From Parasphingopyxis sp. CP4 (GTDB lineage Bacteria; Pseudomonadota; Alphaproteobacteria; Sphingomonadales; Sphingomonadaceae), in the NCBI RefSeq assembly GCF_013378055.1, contig NZ_CP051130.1, positions 930,001-994,000 on the forward strand: a stretch of DNA of 64,000 nt, in the 5' to 3' direction. The stretch's first letter is position 1; each line of letters opens with the position of its first letter. This document shows positions 8,275-18,057 of this stretch, in pieces. Both the position numbers and the translations under genes were made by a program. The notes beneath the pieces were generated by a model. It did no database searches. It had not been told where the DNA came from and saw only the letters and a program-made list of their open reading frames with translations.

Positions 8275-9657
8275 TCAGTTGTTGTTCTTCTTGTTTTCGT
8301 TGAGGCCCAATGTCTTGAGCTTGCGGTGCAAGGCCGAGCGTTCCATCCCGATGAAAGTCGCCGTCCTGGAGATATTGCCTGAGAAGCGACGAATCTGAAC
8401 GCGCAGATATTCGCGTTCGAATGTTTCGCGTGCTTCGCGAAGCGGTGTGCCCATAATTGCGCGCGCGCCCTTGTCCGGCGTAATCTGCAGCTGATCTTCG
8501 AGAATTTCCGCCGGCAACATATCGGCATCGATCCGGGCAATTCTGTCGCCTGGCGCGAGAATGATAGTGCGTTCGACAATGTTGCGAAGCTGGCGAACAT
8601 TGCCCGGCCATTCATAGGCTTGCATTGCGGCGATTGCTTCGTCCGATATCTCCGGATTTGGCACCCGACGCTCCGACGCGTAGCGCGCGGCAAAATGCTC
8701 GACCAATGCGGGAATATCCTCGCGACGCTCGGCGAGTGGTGGAAGATGAACCGGCACAACATTGAGCCGGTAAAACAGATCTTCGCGGAATCGACCTTCG
8801 GCAATTTCCGTTTCCAGATCGCGGGCTGTCGAAGAAATCACACGGACGTCGACATTTACGAGACGCTGTCCGCCGATGCGGTTGAAGCGTTGATCGGTAA
8901 GGACGCGCAAAATACGACCTTGCGCCGCAAGCGGCATGTCGCCAATCTCGTCAAGAAAAAGCGTCCCGCCATGGGCCTGTTCAAGCAGGCCCGGCCGTGC
9001 TTTTTCGTCTTCTTCCGTACCGAACAGTTCTTCCTCAACTCGCTCAGCCGTCATGCGCGCCGCACTTACGACGACGAACGGTGCATTGGACCTTCCGCTC
9101 CAGCTATGCAGCAAGCGCGCGGCCACTTCCTTGCCAACGCCAGCAGGTCCGGTGATCAGCACCCGGCTGCCGGTTCCTGCAACGCGTTTCAACGTCGCGC
9201 GAACCCCATTGATGGCGCTCGAATTGCCGGTGAGCTCGTCTTCTTCGCCAATCCGCGCCTTGAGCGATTCATTTTCGCGGCGCAGTCGATCGGTCTCCGT
9301 CGCCCGTGATACCAGATGGAGCAGGCGAGCCGCCTCAAATGGTTTTTCGATGAAGTCAGCCGCACCCCGGCGGATCGCGGCAACGGCCGTATCCAGATTG
9401 CCATGGCCAGAAATCATCAGCACCGGCAAGCTAGGATCGCGCTGCTTGATCTCGTCCAGCAGATCCAGGCCGTCAAGTTTGGATCCCTGTAGCCAGACGT
9501 CGAGCAAGACCAAAGATGGCCGGCGGTCCTCCAGCGCGGCGATCGCTTCATCGCTGCTTCGTGCGGTGCGCGCCTCATAGCCTTCATCTTCCAGTACGCC
9601 AGCGACAAGTTCGCAGATATCTGCTTCATCATCGACTACGAGAATATCGAGCGACAC
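8275..9657 (-). CDS. ntrX: nitrogen-related response regulator NtrX
   Basis: Response regulator of the NtrYX two-component system, linked in alphaproteobacteria to nitrogen metabolism, redox and envelope control. The receiver domain has acidic residues DDE (9-11) and phospho-acceptor Asp53 (LLDVW). An AAA+ domain follows with Walker A GPAGVGKE and Walker B TLFLDEIGD, then a Fis-type helix-turn-helix at the C-terminus (FIGMERSALHRKLKTLG). The sigma-54 contact loop GAFTGA is absent: the segment reads ELFGTEEDE instead, as known for NtrX in several alphaproteobacteria, so it probably does not activate sigma-54 promoters classically. It starts with GTG overlapping the ntrY stop (TAGTG). Confidence 0.93.
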   Translation of the reverse strand: MSLDILVVDDEADICELVAGVLEDEGYEARTARSSDEAIAALEDRRPSLVLLDVWLQGSKLDGLDLLDEIKQRDPSLPVLMISGHGNLDTAVAAIRRGAADFIEKPFEAARLLHLVSRATETDRLRRENESLKARIGEEDELTGNSSAINGVRATLKRVAGTGSRVLITGPAGVGKEVAARLLHSWSGRSNAPFVVVSAARMTAERVEEELFGTEEDEKARPGLLEQAHGGTLFLDEIGDMPLAAQGRILRVLTDQRFNRIGGQRLVNVDVRVISSTARDLETEIAEGRFREDLFYRLNVVPVHLPPLAERREDIPALVEHFAARYASERRVPNPEISDEAIAAMQAYEWPGNVRQLRNIVERTIILAPGDRIARIDADMLPAEILEDQLQITPDKGARAIMGTPLREARETFEREYLRVQIRRFSGNISRTATFIGMERSALHRKLKTLGLNENKKNNN

Positions 9658-11924
9658 TAGGATGTCTCCTCTTCGTTACGCGTTAACTGAAACAGGCGAT
9701 CGTCGCCCTCTGCATCGGCCTCGGCCATATCCTGAAGCGGTCTCAGCGCGGCATGATCGAGCGCTATCCGTACCCGCGTTCCGCCGCCATCCCGGTCGGA
9801 AAAAGCAACCGTGCCAAAATGCTCTTCGACAATCTTTTTGACAATCGCCAACCCCAAGCCAGTGCCACTTTCTCGAGTTGTCATATAGGGTTCGGTCAAT
9901 CGCTCACGCTCGGCGGGCAATCCGACGCCATTATCTTCTACCGTTATGACTGTTCGATCATCTTCGAGGATGACGCCCAGATATACTGCGCCGCCAGGCT
10001 CACCCTCACCATGGCGTTGCTCGACAGCCTCGACGGCATTTTTGACCACATTGGTCAATGCTTGTCCAAGCTGGCGTCGATCGCAGACGAGAGATGGGAC
10101 ATCGCCTGCGACCTGCTGATCGAACGTGATCTCAGGATGAGCCACTTCGTGCAGGAACACCGCCTGTCGAGCGATATCGACAATCGATTCTTCGCGAAAC
10201 ACCGGCTTCGGCATCCGCGCAAATGAAGAGAATTCATCGACCATCCGGCGCAGGTCGCCAACCTGACGGACAATTGTGCCGGTCAGTTTGGAAAACACGC
10301 CGCTATCCGGATCGGCCGCGTCACCAAAGCGCCGTTGCAGCCGCTCGGCAGCAAGCTGAATGGGTGTCAGCGGATTTTTGATCTCATGTGCGATGCGGCG
10401 CGCCACGTCAGACCAAGCTGCGCGTCGTTGATCGAGTAGCTGCTGTGTGATGTCGTCAAAGGTAAGCACATGGCCGCCCTGGTCCTCGACGATCTTCACG
10501 GCCAGTGTTTTCAGTTCGCCGCCACTTGTCATCTGGATGGTCTTTTCGCTTTCCCCACCTTCCAGCAAGCGATCGAGCTCCGGACCGATTGAATCGAGAC
10601 ATTCACCCATCACAGCCTGCTGGTCTGCTTCCATGAGTTCAGCCGCAAAGCGGTTGATCAAGCGGATCCGGCGCTCGCCATCTACGGATACAACACCTGC
10701 CGTCACACTCGACAACACCGCCTCGGTAAAGGCTCGCCGACTATCGAGCTGGTCGTTGGCCAGGACCAGCGCACCGGTTTGTTCTTCGAGCCTTCCCGTC
10801 ATGCCATTAAAAGCGCTCGCCAATATCCCGATCTCATCCCGCGAATCTGGTTCGGGAACCCGCGTGGTCAAATCGCCGTCAGCCACTTTACGTGCCGCCT
10901 CGACAAGGAATCCTACCGGCCGGACCAGACGATCCGCGACGGTCAAAGCAATCCAGATCGCAGCTGCAACGATCAACAGAGAAATGACGAGCAGTGCTGC
11001 GTTAAACCGCAACTGCATAACCTGACCGCGATCGATCAGCTCATCATAATCATTTAGGATAGCGGTTGCGCGTTCGGTTTGCAGTTGCATCTGCGGATCA
11101 GAAGCCCGGGAGGCGTAGATTAGGAAAGGCGAATCCTCAGCAAAACGCGCAAGCGCCTCGAACCGATCACCGGCGTCATTCACGGCAGACTGGCTTTCGG
11201 CATCCAAGGTGGCGAGCAGCGACGCCGTCAATCGTGATTCCATCGATTCATCGTCTGGATTGACGAGCGCGACAGTGCGGACTTCGCCCCCCTCACCCAC
11301 CGTGAAAATGGCGGCATCCGACAGCTCGCGCGCATAGACTTGGAAGGCGAAGTTCTCGACAAATTCTGGCGTCTCGAAAGATCGCCCCTCTACCAATGGC
11401 GCGAGGTCAGCGGCCATCGTTCGCGTTTCCGCCTCAACCTCTTCGAGGCTTTGGACATAGAAATCCTGCGCAAGACTACCGGCATTCTCCAGCGTATCGC
11501 GCGCGCGCTCGGAGAACCAAAATTCGACGCCATATTGGAACAACAGGGAAGCAAAGATCACGACGAGCAATGTCGGAACAGCCGCAATTCCGGAGAACAA
11601 GGCCACCAATCGTACGTGCAATCGCCCTTTGCCGCCGATCGGTGAACGCGCCGCTCGCCGTTGGGCAATCCGTCTTGCCATCAGCACCATCAAAAACATC
11701 GCTGGAACCAGCAATGAGACCAGTAACAAGGCAGTCAGAAATGGCGTTAGGAACAGCTCGTCCGATTCCTGGCGCGACAAGATGAAGTAAGTGAGCGCGA
11801 CCATAGAGAGCGAAATACCGAGCGTGATCAGCTCAATAGACGGCATAAACCAGCTCGCACGACGGAGGCCCTCGAGCCCCCTCTCTTCGCTGGTCACATC
11901 ATTGGTAGCTGCGTCGCTTGCCAT
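9657..11924 (-). CDS. ntrY: sensor histidine kinase NtrY
   Basis: Membrane sensor kinase partner of NtrX. In order: several N-terminal transmembrane helices, a periplasmic or extracytoplasmic loop, a HAMP domain after about residue 315 (LVRPVGFLVEAARKVADGD), a PAS segment, a HisKA domain with phospho-acceptor His in RRIAHEIKNPLTP, and an HATPase domain with N box NVVKNAVEAVEQ and G boxes VEDNGVGLP and GTGLGLAIVKK. I start at the ATG at 11924 (MASDAATNDV); in-frame ATGs at 11954 and 11978 would lengthen it with a Cys/Arg-rich stretch that looks non-coding. Lies directly downstream of dusB; the usual ntrB and ntrC are missing in between. Confidence 0.92.
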   Translation of the reverse strand: MASDAATNDVTSEERGLEGLRRASWFMPSIELITLGISLSMVALTYFILSRQESDELFLTPFLTALLLVSLLVPAMFLMVLMARRIAQRRAARSPIGGKGRLHVRLVALFSGIAAVPTLLVVIFASLLFQYGVEFWFSERARDTLENAGSLAQDFYVQSLEEVEAETRTMAADLAPLVEGRSFETPEFVENFAFQVYARELSDAAIFTVGEGGEVRTVALVNPDDESMESRLTASLLATLDAESQSAVNDAGDRFEALARFAEDSPFLIYASRASDPQMQLQTERATAILNDYDELIDRGQVMQLRFNAALLVISLLIVAAAIWIALTVADRLVRPVGFLVEAARKVADGDLTTRVPEPDSRDEIGILASAFNGMTGRLEEQTGALVLANDQLDSRRAFTEAVLSSVTAGVVSVDGERRIRLINRFAAELMEADQQAVMGECLDSIGPELDRLLEGGESEKTIQMTSGGELKTLAVKIVEDQGGHVLTFDDITQQLLDQRRAAWSDVARRIAHEIKNPLTPIQLAAERLQRRFGDAADPDSGVFSKLTGTIVRQVGDLRRMVDEFSSFARMPKPVFREESIVDIARQAVFLHEVAHPEITFDQQVAGDVPSLVCDRRQLGQALTNVVKNAVEAVEQRHGEGEPGGAVYLGVILEDDRTVITVEDNGVGLPAERERLTEPYMTTRESGTGLGLAIVKKIVEEHFGTVAFSDRDGGGTRVRIALDHAALRPLQDMAEADAEGDDRLFQLTRNEEETS

Positions 11925-12035
11925 CGTTGCACGGCTAACACAGGCGCGTTGCATAGAAAACACAGTTTTCCATGGCACCCGCGATATTCTGCCGATTAGG
12001 AAGGGCGCTCTGCCGCAACTAGTCTCAATTCCGCA

Positions 12036-13034
12036 TCAGGCCGCGGCGCGATCAACTGCAGGTCCAAAGAAATCGGCCAGCATTTGCAGCACCTGCTCAG
12101 GATCGATTTCCTGGTTTGCGCGATTGCGAAACTCAGCCGAACCCGGCAGTCCCTTAGTATACCAGCCAATATGCTTGCGAGCGACTTTGACGCCGACGTC
12201 TGGGCCGTACAGTTCCAGCATGTCGCGATAGTGGCCGGCAATCACATGATACTGTTCGCCAAGCGAAGGATCAGGGCGACGCTCGCCATGGTTGAACCAG
12301 TGCATTACCTGGCTGAGCAGCCAAGGTTTGCCATAGGCACCACGGCCGATCATCACGCCATCCGCACCAGATAATCGCAGCGCTTCCTCAGCATCTTCAA
12401 TTGAGCAGATGTCGCCGTTGACGATCACCGGGAGAGACACGGCCTGTTTTACGTTCGAAACAAATTCCCAATCCGCATGCCCTTTATACATCTGGCAACG
12501 CGTGCGACCGTGGACCGTAATCATCTGCGCGCCAAGATCCTCGGCGATATGGGCGAGCTCGGCGGCGTTCCGGCTGTTATCGTCCCATCCGGTGCGCATC
12601 TTCACAGTCACCGGCACATTCACGGCCTTTACCGTTGCTTCGATCAGCGAGGCAGCAAGCGGAAGATCCCGCATCAAGGCAGACCCGGCATCGCCATTGA
12701 CGACCTTTTTGACCGGACACCCCATGTTGATGTCGATAATCGCAGCGCCACGATCTTCGTTCAAGCGCGCCGCTTCCGCCATCACCTTGGGTTCACAACC
12801 TGCAAGCTGCATCGATACCGGCTCTTCAGTCGGATCCCAGGACGCTTTCTGGAGAGACTGTCGGGTTTCGCGGATCATCGCATGACTGGCGATCATCTCG
12901 GTCACATTCAGTCCCGACCCATATCGCCGGACGAGACGACGGAACGGTCGATCGGTGACGCCGGTCATCGGCGCCAGGATTACCGGCATGTCGATCGTCA
13001 ACGGACCGATAGAAATAGGATCGAGTTTCATCAT
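12036..13034 (-). CDS. dusB: tRNA-dihydrouridine synthase B (NifR3 family)
   Basis: FMN- and NADPH-dependent enzyme that reduces specific uridines in the tRNA D-loop. The N-terminal VILAPMTGVTDRPFRR binds FMN, the catalytic Cys lies in NMGCPVKKV, and the FMN phosphate motif is visible in GADGVMIGRGAYGKP. Length is about 332 residues. I chose ATG 13034 (another ATG directly follows at 13031); the longer frame up to 13133 adds unlikely sequence that runs into the divergent ispDF promoter. In alphaproteobacteria nifR3/dusB usually heads the ntr cluster, as it does here. Confidence 0.93.
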   Translation of the reverse strand: MMKLDPISIGPLTIDMPVILAPMTGVTDRPFRRLVRRYGSGLNVTEMIASHAMIRETRQSLQKASWDPTEEPVSMQLAGCEPKVMAEAARLNEDRGAAIIDINMGCPVKKVVNGDAGSALMRDLPLAASLIEATVKAVNVPVTVKMRTGWDDNSRNAAELAHIAEDLGAQMITVHGRTRCQMYKGHADWEFVSNVKQAVSLPVIVNGDICSIEDAEEALRLSGADGVMIGRGAYGKPWLLSQVMHWFNHGERRPDPSLGEQYHVIAGHYRDMLELYGPDVGVKVARKHIGWYTKGLPGSAEFRNRANQEIDPEQVLQMLADFFGPAVDRAAA

Positions 13035-13120
13035 CTTGCGTATCTGTCTGCTCTCGTGATGGGGCGCATCTAGTGACAAAGCCGTTGGCGAGCAAGCTGA
13101 CGCTCGGCTAAGGGGTCGCA

Positions 13121-14254
13121 ATGGCCGACGCAAAACCCCGAACCACTGCTCTGATTGTGGCCGCCGGAAAAGGCGAACGCGCGGGCGGCGAAATCCCCAA
13201 ACAGTTTCGGCGATTTCGAGGAAAGCCGGTTCTCACACATGCGATCGATGCGCTGGCCGTCCACCCTGCAATCGATGAAATTCGCGTTGTGATCGGATCT
13301 GGCCAGGAAGAACTGTATCGCGAAACAATCGAAACAAAGGAGCTCGGCGATCCAATCATCGGGGGCACCACGCGGCAAGAATCCGTTCGCAATGGCCTAG
13401 AAGCATTGGCGGCAAGCACTCGACCGGACCGTGTGCTGATTCATGATGCAGCGCGACCATTTACCCCGATAGCGGTCGTCGATCGTCTCGTTGGCGCACT
13501 GGATAGTGAGACCGCCGCAATTCCTGCCCTACCGGTTGTTGATAGCTTGGCCCGAACAGACGGCAGCACCGTCGATCGAGCAGACTTTGTTACCATCCAG
13601 ACTCCGCAGGCATTTCATTTCGATGCCATCCTAGCAGCGCATCGGGCCTGGGCTGCGGATAGCTCGGCAACCGACGATGCGGCAATTGCCCGCAGTGCGG
13701 GGCATGAAGTTGCGCTGGTTGAGGGTGATCCGGCGCTCAAAAAGATTACTTTCGCAGAGGATTTTGCAATGCCCTCTCCCACCATCACACGCACTGGCCT
13801 TGGCTATGATGTCCACGCTTTTGAGGATGGCGACCATGTTTGGCTGTGCGGTATCCAAATCCCGCATTCAAAAAGCCTGGCCGGTCATTCCGATGCCGAT
13901 GTCGGACTCCATGCACTTACAGATGCAATCCTGGGCGCCCTTGGAGAAGGCGATATTGGTGATCATTTTCCACCCAGTGATCCGCAATGGAAAGGCGCCG
14001 CTTCTTACCGCTTCCTCGAACATGCGCGTGATCTGACCACTGGCCGTGGCATGGCGATTCATCATGTCGACCTGACTCTAATCTGCGAAGCACCTAAGGT
14101 CGGGCCGCATCGGTCCGCCATGCGCACGCGAATTGCTGAGATACTCGCCATTCCGGAGAGTTCGGTTAGCGTGAAGGCGACGACAACTGAGCGGCTCGGC
14201 TTTACAGGCAGAGGCGAAGGGATTGCCGCACAGGCGATTGCAACGATCGGATAA
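13121..14254 (+). CDS. ispDF: bifunctional IspD/IspF isoprenoid enzyme
   Basis: Carries two steps of the MEP isoprenoid pathway in one chain: 2-C-methyl-D-erythritol 4-phosphate cytidylyltransferase (IspD) and 2-C-methyl-D-erythritol 2,4-cyclodiphosphate synthase (IspF). The IspD part (about 1-220) shows the nucleotide-binding loop AAGKGERAG and [11 protein letters not shown]. The IspF part (about 222-377) shows [10 protein letters not shown], the zinc/metal residues in [10 protein letters not shown] and GDIGDHFPP, and the C-terminal [15 protein letters not shown]. The fusion is known in alphaproteobacteria and some epsilonproteobacteria. The ATG at 13121 is preceded by AGGGG. Divergent from dusB. 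Confidence 0.96.
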   Translation: MADAKPRTTALIVAAGKGERAGGEIPKQFRRFRGKPVLTHAIDALAVHPAIDEIRVVIGSGQEELYRETIETKELGDPIIGGTTRQESVRNGLEALAASTRPDRVLIHDAARPFTPIAVVDRLVGALDSETAAIPALPVVDSLARTDGSTVDRADFVTIQTPQAFHFDAILAAHRAWAADSSATDDAAIARSAGHEVALVEGDPALKKITFAEDFAMPSPTITRTGLGYDVHAFEDGDHVWLCGIQIPHSKSLAGHSDADVGLHALTDAILGALGEGDIGDHFPPSDPQWKGAASYRFLEHARDLTTGRGMAIHHVDLTLICEAPKVGPHRSAMRTRIAEILAIPESSVSVKATTTERLGFTGRGEGIAAQAIATIG

Positions 14255-14268
14255 CTGGGAGGGGAACC

Positions 14269-14811
14269 ATGAGATTGAGAAAACTGGCCGCAGGAGCGGC
14301 ATTGATAGGCATGTCCGTTCAGGTGGCTGCGCAACCGGCCTGCCTGACAACCGCCGAGGCAGAAACACTCGTCCAGGCGATGCTGCCGAGTTTGATCGAT
14401 AATGCCAGCGAACAATGCGCGTCGTATCTTCCAGCCAACAGCGCAATCGTTGCGCGCGGAGATGCCCTGAGCCAGCGTTATACGCCTGCCGCCGACATGG
14501 CACGCGATGAAGCTGCGGGCCTCGCCTTGCGGGTGCTTGACAACGGTGAAGATTCACCAGGCCTTGATGCTGAATCTGGGGGCGAATTGATTATCGGCTT
14601 GTTCGAAATGGGTATCGGAGTTGCGCTGGCTGAAATGCTCAATGCAGAAAGCTGCCCCACGGCGGATCGTGTCTTCACGGCCCTGGAACCCCTTCCCTCC
14701 CGAAATTTCGCGGGACTGCTTACGCTCTTGATCGAGATCGGCAGCGCCGATGATGAGGAAGAGGGTGAAAGCCCTGGTCCATTTGCAATCTGCCAGACCG
14801 CAACCGGCTGA
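14269..14811 (+). CDS. conserved secreted protein, unknown function
   Basis: Not recognised as a characterised family. The 180-residue product has a signal peptide (residues 1-21, ending VAAQ), four Cys residues in the mature part ([23 protein letters not shown] and FAICQT) that could form two disulfides, and a predicted helical core with an acidic stretch DDEEEGE near residue 165. A good ribosome-binding site (GGGAGGGG) lies 14 bases after the ispDF stop, so it is probably the second gene of an ispDF-secreted protein-cinA operon. Periplasmic location is inferred. Confidence 0.72.
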   Translation: MRLRKLAAGAALIGMSVQVAAQPACLTTAEAETLVQAMLPSLIDNASEQCASYLPANSAIVARGDALSQRYTPAADMARDEAAGLALRVLDNGEDSPGLDAESGGELIIGLFEMGIGVALAEMLNAESCPTADRVFTALEPLPSRNFAGLLTLLIEIGSADDEEEGESPGPFAICQTATG

Positions 14812-14825
14812 CCAAGGATGAACCG

Positions 14826-15326
14826 GTGAACCTTCTTCCCGACGCACTTGTCGAAAAAGCCCGCGAGGTCGTCGATCGCAACCGCGCTACTGGCCGTCGA
14901 ATCGTGGTCGCAGAAAGCTGCACAGGCGGGCTCGTCGGCGCCGCCCTCACCGAGATAGCCGGCTCATCGGACGTGTTTGACGGCGGTTTCGTAACCTATG
15001 CCAATGAAGCGAAGATCGGCCTGCTCGGGGTTAATGCGGATGTCCTCGAAACTTTCGGCGCGGTGTCAGAAGCTGTCGCTTGGGCGATGGCACTTGGTGC
15101 GCTCGAACGAACGCGCGCCGATATTGCCGTTTCGATTACCGGTATCGCGGGTCCTGGCGGTGGAACCGACAAGAAGCCTGTGGGCACGGTTGTATTCGGT
15201 CGCGCGCTTCGAGGCACCGATCCGGAAAAAATCGAAGCCTATCAGAAAACATTTGAGGATAATGGCCGAGCCGGTGTGCGCCTTCAGGCAGGGCTATGGG
15301 CGTTGGAGCTGCTGCTTCCCGAATAG
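14826..15326 (+). CDS. pncC: CinA-family nicotinamide-nucleotide amidohydrolase (PncC)
   Basis: Stand-alone CinA C-terminal domain, which deamidates nicotinamide mononucleotide to nicotinate mononucleotide in pyridine nucleotide recycling. Conserved motifs are [21 protein letters not shown], broken here by position as ESCTGG near residue 36, [12 protein letters not shown], and [20 protein letters not shown]. The N-terminal molybdopterin-binding domain of full CinA is absent, as usual for 160-170 residue PncC. It starts with GTG; no ATG gives a complete domain. Its 3' end overlaps the convergent ratA-like gene by 43 bases. Confidence 0.9.
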   Translation: MNLLPDALVEKAREVVDRNRATGRRIVVAESCTGGLVGAALTEIAGSSDVFDGGFVTYANEAKIGLLGVNADVLETFGAVSEAVAWAMALGALERTRADIAVSITGIAGPGGGTDKKPVGTVVFGRALRGTDPEKIEAYQKTFEDNGRAGVRLQAGLWALELLLPE

Positions 15327-15763
15327 CCGGAGGAGCCGTAGAGTTCGTCGGCACGCGCTTCGAAACTGTCGGTCATCTTCCGCAAGGCGCGATCGAATAC
15401 CTGCCCCGCAAGGCTTTCGAACATCTTGTTCCTGAACGCGAAATCGACCAGAAACTCGATCGTACATCCGCCGTTCGGATCGGGTTCAAAGCCCCATTCA
15501 TTGTGCAGATATTTTAACGGCCCATCGAGATAATCGACAGATATCCGCCCGGGCCGTTCCTTGTGCACTTTTGAGGTAAAGGTTTCGCGCAGGGATTTGA
15601 ATCCCACCACAAGATCGGCCACCATTTCCGTCTCACTGTCAGACCGGATCCGTGTTGCGACCACCCAGGGAAGAAATTCTCCATAGCGACCGACATCAGC
15701 CACCAGTTCAAACATCTGTTCAGCGCTATAGGCTATGTGGCGGGATTCGCTATGACGGGGCAT
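15284..15763 (-). CDS. RatA/COQ10-type START-like protein (ubiquinone binding)
   Basis: Polyketide cyclase/START-fold protein of the RatA/Coq10 family. In mitochondria and related bacteria Coq10 binds ubiquinone and assists respiratory electron transfer; E. coli RatA was described as blocking ribosome subunit association. Typical elements are the N-terminal [22 protein letters not shown] split around residues 11-33, [16 protein letters not shown] and the C-terminal helix [18 protein letters not shown] Ser-rich tail follows. In alphaproteobacteria the Coq10 role is the more likely one. Eleven bases after lipA in the same direction, so probably one operon; converges on and overlaps cinA/pncC. 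Confidence 0.85.
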   Translation of the reverse strand: MPRHSESRHIAYSAEQMFELVADVGRYGEFLPWVVATRIRSDSETEMVADLVVGFKSLRETFTSKVHKERPGRISVDYLDGPLKYLHNEWGFEPDPNGGCTIEFLVDFAFRNKMFESLAGQVFDRALRKMTDSFEARADELYGSSGYSGSSSSNAHSPA

Positions 15764-15774
15764 CGATTGGTGGC

Positions 15775-16707
15775 TTAGTCCTTCGCCAACTTGGCTTCGC
15801 GCGCGGCCCGCAGCTTTTCGAAATCATCACCAGCATGATAGCTGGAGCGCGTCAGTGGGCTGGAAGCCACCAAAAGGAAGCCCTTCGCGCGAGCAATTCC
15901 GGCATAGGCGTCAAATGCCTGCGGACTGACAAAGTCGGCAACCTTGGCGTGCTTTGGTGTTGGTTGGAGATATTGGCCCATGGTCAGGAAGTCGACCCCG
16001 GCGGATCGCATATCGTCCATCACCTGATGCACTTCCATCCGCTCTTCTCCGAGGCCCAGCATGACGCCAGATTTCGTGAAGATTGACGGATCGAGGCGCT
16101 TTACCTGCTCGAGCAAGCGGAGCGACGCATAATAACGCGCGCCCGGACGAATGGTCGGATACAGACGCGGCACCGTTTCGAGATTATGGTTATAGACGTC
16201 CGGCCGCGCGGCAACGATTGCTTCGACCGCCGCTTCGGACTTGTTGCGGAAATCGGGTGTGAGGATCTCGATTGTGGTGTTTGGTGTCGTGGCCCGCAAG
16301 GCTTCAATCACTTTAACGAACTGGCTGGCACCGCCATCGGCCAAATCATCCCGATCCACCGACGTCACCACGATATGCTCAAGCCCCAGCTTTGCAGCCG
16401 CGTCCGCCGTGTGCTGAGGTTCCAGGGCATCCACCGCAGACGGCATACCGGTTTTCACATTACAAAAGGCGCAGGCCCGGGTGCAGACATCGCCCAAGAT
16501 CATCACCGTCGCATGCTTTTTCGACCAGCATTCGCCGATATTCGGGCACGCCGCCTCTTCGCATACGGTGTTGAGGTTCAATTCGCGCATCAGCTTGCGC
16601 GTCTCGTTGAACGTATCGCCCATCGGCGCCTTTACGCGGATCCAATCTGGCTTGCGCTGGCGCTTGGGTGATTTTTCAACAGTTTCGATGGCAATTGCGT
16701 CGGTCAT
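15775..16707 (-). CDS. lipA: lipoyl synthase
   Basis: Radical SAM enzyme that inserts two sulfurs into octanoyl-protein to give the lipoyl cofactor used by the pyruvate dehydrogenase complex (pdhB in this window carries a lipoyl domain). The auxiliary cluster motif [12 protein letters not shown] and the radical SAM motif [10 protein letters not shown] (CX3CX2C) are both intact, and the C-terminal [10 protein letters not shown] supplies the conserved Ser ligand. I start at ATG 16707 ([12 protein letters not shown]), giving 310 residues; the longer frame to 16770 crosses the intergenic region. Followed by the ratA-like gene. Confidence 0.95.
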   Translation of the reverse strand: MTDAIAIETVEKSPKRQRKPDWIRVKAPMGDTFNETRKLMRELNLNTVCEEAACPNIGECWSKKHATVMILGDVCTRACAFCNVKTGMPSAVDALEPQHTADAAAKLGLEHIVVTSVDRDDLADGGASQFVKVIEALRATTPNTTIEILTPDFRNKSEAAVEAIVAARPDVYNHNLETVPRLYPTIRPGARYYASLRLLEQVKRLDPSIFTKSGVMLGLGEERMEVHQVMDDMRSAGVDFLTMGQYLQPTPKHAKVADFVSPQAFDAYAGIARAKGFLLVASSPLTRSSYHAGDDFEKLRAAREAKLAKD

Positions 16708-16783
16708 GCGGCCCAAATAGCAATGCACAGGGGTGAATCCAACCATAGTTGGCAAGCTGCAAGGGATCATTTAGCGCACAATC

Positions 16784-17743
16784 ATGGACATCGTGATCGC
16801 CACGCTGACCTCGCCGGTCATCCTCTTCTTCATTCTTGGCATGTTGGCGGCCTTTGCTCGGTCCGATCTTGCGATACCCGAAGCGATCGCCAAGGGCCTT
16901 TCACTCTACCTGATGGCCGCGATCGGGTTGAAAGGCGGCGTTGCCGTTTCGGAATCCGGTTTCACGCCGGATTTGGCACTTGCAGCCGCCGCCGGTGTCG
17001 CCCTCTCCTTCCTTATTCCCTATTTTGCGTTCGCTTTATTGCGGAGCTTCGGTCGGCTCGACCAGGTGAATGCCGGCGCTGTTTCGGCCCATTATGGCTC
17101 GGTCAGTGTTGTCACCTTCGTCACGGCTACGGAGATTTACACCGGCCAATCAATCGGCCCTGCTGGCTATATGGTCGCGGTGCTCGCACTGATGGAAACG
17201 CCAGCGATTATCAGCGGTCTGATGCTCGCCCGGCGCGGCGAAAAACGCGCAGACAGCGCGGGCGGCGGATTGATGCACGAAGTCCTCCTCAACGCCTCGG
17301 TGGTCCTCTTGATGGGTAGCTTCCTGATCGGCCTTGTCGCGGGCCCATCCGGGTTCGAAGCGATTGCGCCCTTGTTCCAGATCCCATTCACCGGCGTCTT
17401 GTGCTTCTTCCTGCTCGATATGGGCCTAGTTGCAGCGCGCCGGCTGGTCGAATCCCGGGCGATGACAGTGCGGCTGACCATCCTCGGCATCCTGTTTCCG
17501 ATTGCCAATGGCGTGATCGGAACCGTGTTGGGCACCGCTATCGGCCTTGATGTCGGCTCTGCGGCCGCGCTGGGCGTGCTTGGTGCCAGCGCCTCCTATA
17601 TCGCGGTTCCGGCAGCCATGCGTATGGCGCTGCCCGAAGCGGACCCTGGCCTCTATCTTTCCATGTCACTTGGCGTCACCTTCCCATTCAACATCATTTT
17701 TGGCATTCCGCTGTTCGCAGCCCTTGCGCAGGCGATAGGATAA
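16784..17743 (+). CDS. sbtA: SbtA-type sodium-dependent bicarbonate transporter
   Basis: Ten-helix membrane protein of the Sbt_1 family, first known as the high-affinity Na+/HCO3- symporter of cyanobacterial carbon-concentrating mechanisms. Characteristic segments include GLSLYLMAAIGLKGGVAV near residue 43, AHYGSVSVVTFVTA (a substrate-site region with conserved Ser/Thr) near residue 103, and GASASYIAVPAAMR in the second half. It heads a three-gene unit with a PII-like protein and a beta-carbonic anhydrase, which strongly supports bicarbonate transport. The rationale in a heterotroph may be anaplerotic carboxylation (carbamoyl phosphate, fatty acid synthesis). Start ATG at 16784, divergent from lipA. 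Confidence 0.88.
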   Translation: MDIVIATLTSPVILFFILGMLAAFARSDLAIPEAIAKGLSLYLMAAIGLKGGVAVSESGFTPDLALAAAAGVALSFLIPYFAFALLRSFGRLDQVNAGAVSAHYGSVSVVTFVTATEIYTGQSIGPAGYMVAVLALMETPAIISGLMLARRGEKRADSAGGGLMHEVLLNASVVLLMGSFLIGLVAGPSGFEAIAPLFQIPFTGVLCFFLLDMGLVAARRLVESRAMTVRLTILGILFPIANGVIGTVLGTAIGLDVGSAAALGVLGASASYIAVPAAMRMALPEADPGLYLSMSLGVTFPFNIIFGIPLFAALAQAIG

Positions 17744-17745
17744 CC

Positions 17746-18057
17746 ATGGTTGAAACCGTAACCCGCAAACGCATCGAGATCCTGGTGGACAAGCCGCTCG
17801 CGCAAGTCCCGATCCAGGCGGCAGCGGATGTCGGCATTGCCGGATATTCGCTCGTGCCCGTCCAGTCGGGATCCGGCCGGCATGGCAGCTGGCGCAATGA
17901 CCGTATCTCTGGCGCAGAGAATAAAGTCCTATTCCTGACCATCGCATCTGAAGACAAAGCCGATGCATTGGTTGAAGCACTCGCGCCCAAACTTGATAGC
18001 CACAGCCTGCTGCTCACGGTTGCCGATGTACAGGTTGTCAGAGGAGACCGTTTCTAA
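17746..18057 (+). CDS. sbtB: SbtB-like PII signalling protein
   Basis: PII-superfamily protein of 103 residues with the ferredoxin-like pattern KRIEILVDKPLAQVPIQAA, split by a T-loop region (SGSGRHGSWRNDRIS, about 41-56) and the second half KVLFLTIASEDKADALVEAL. In cyanobacteria SbtB binds adenine nucleotides including cAMP and inhibits SbtA. Its position directly after sbtA, two bases from the stop, supports the same role here. It lacks the C-terminal Cys-containing R-loop seen in some cyanobacterial SbtB proteins. Its stop overlaps the carbonic anhydrase start by one base. Confidence 0.82.
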   Translation: MVETVTRKRIEILVDKPLAQVPIQAAADVGIAGYSLVPVQSGSGRHGSWRNDRISGAENKVLFLTIASEDKADALVEALAPKLDSHSLLLTVADVQVVRGDRF

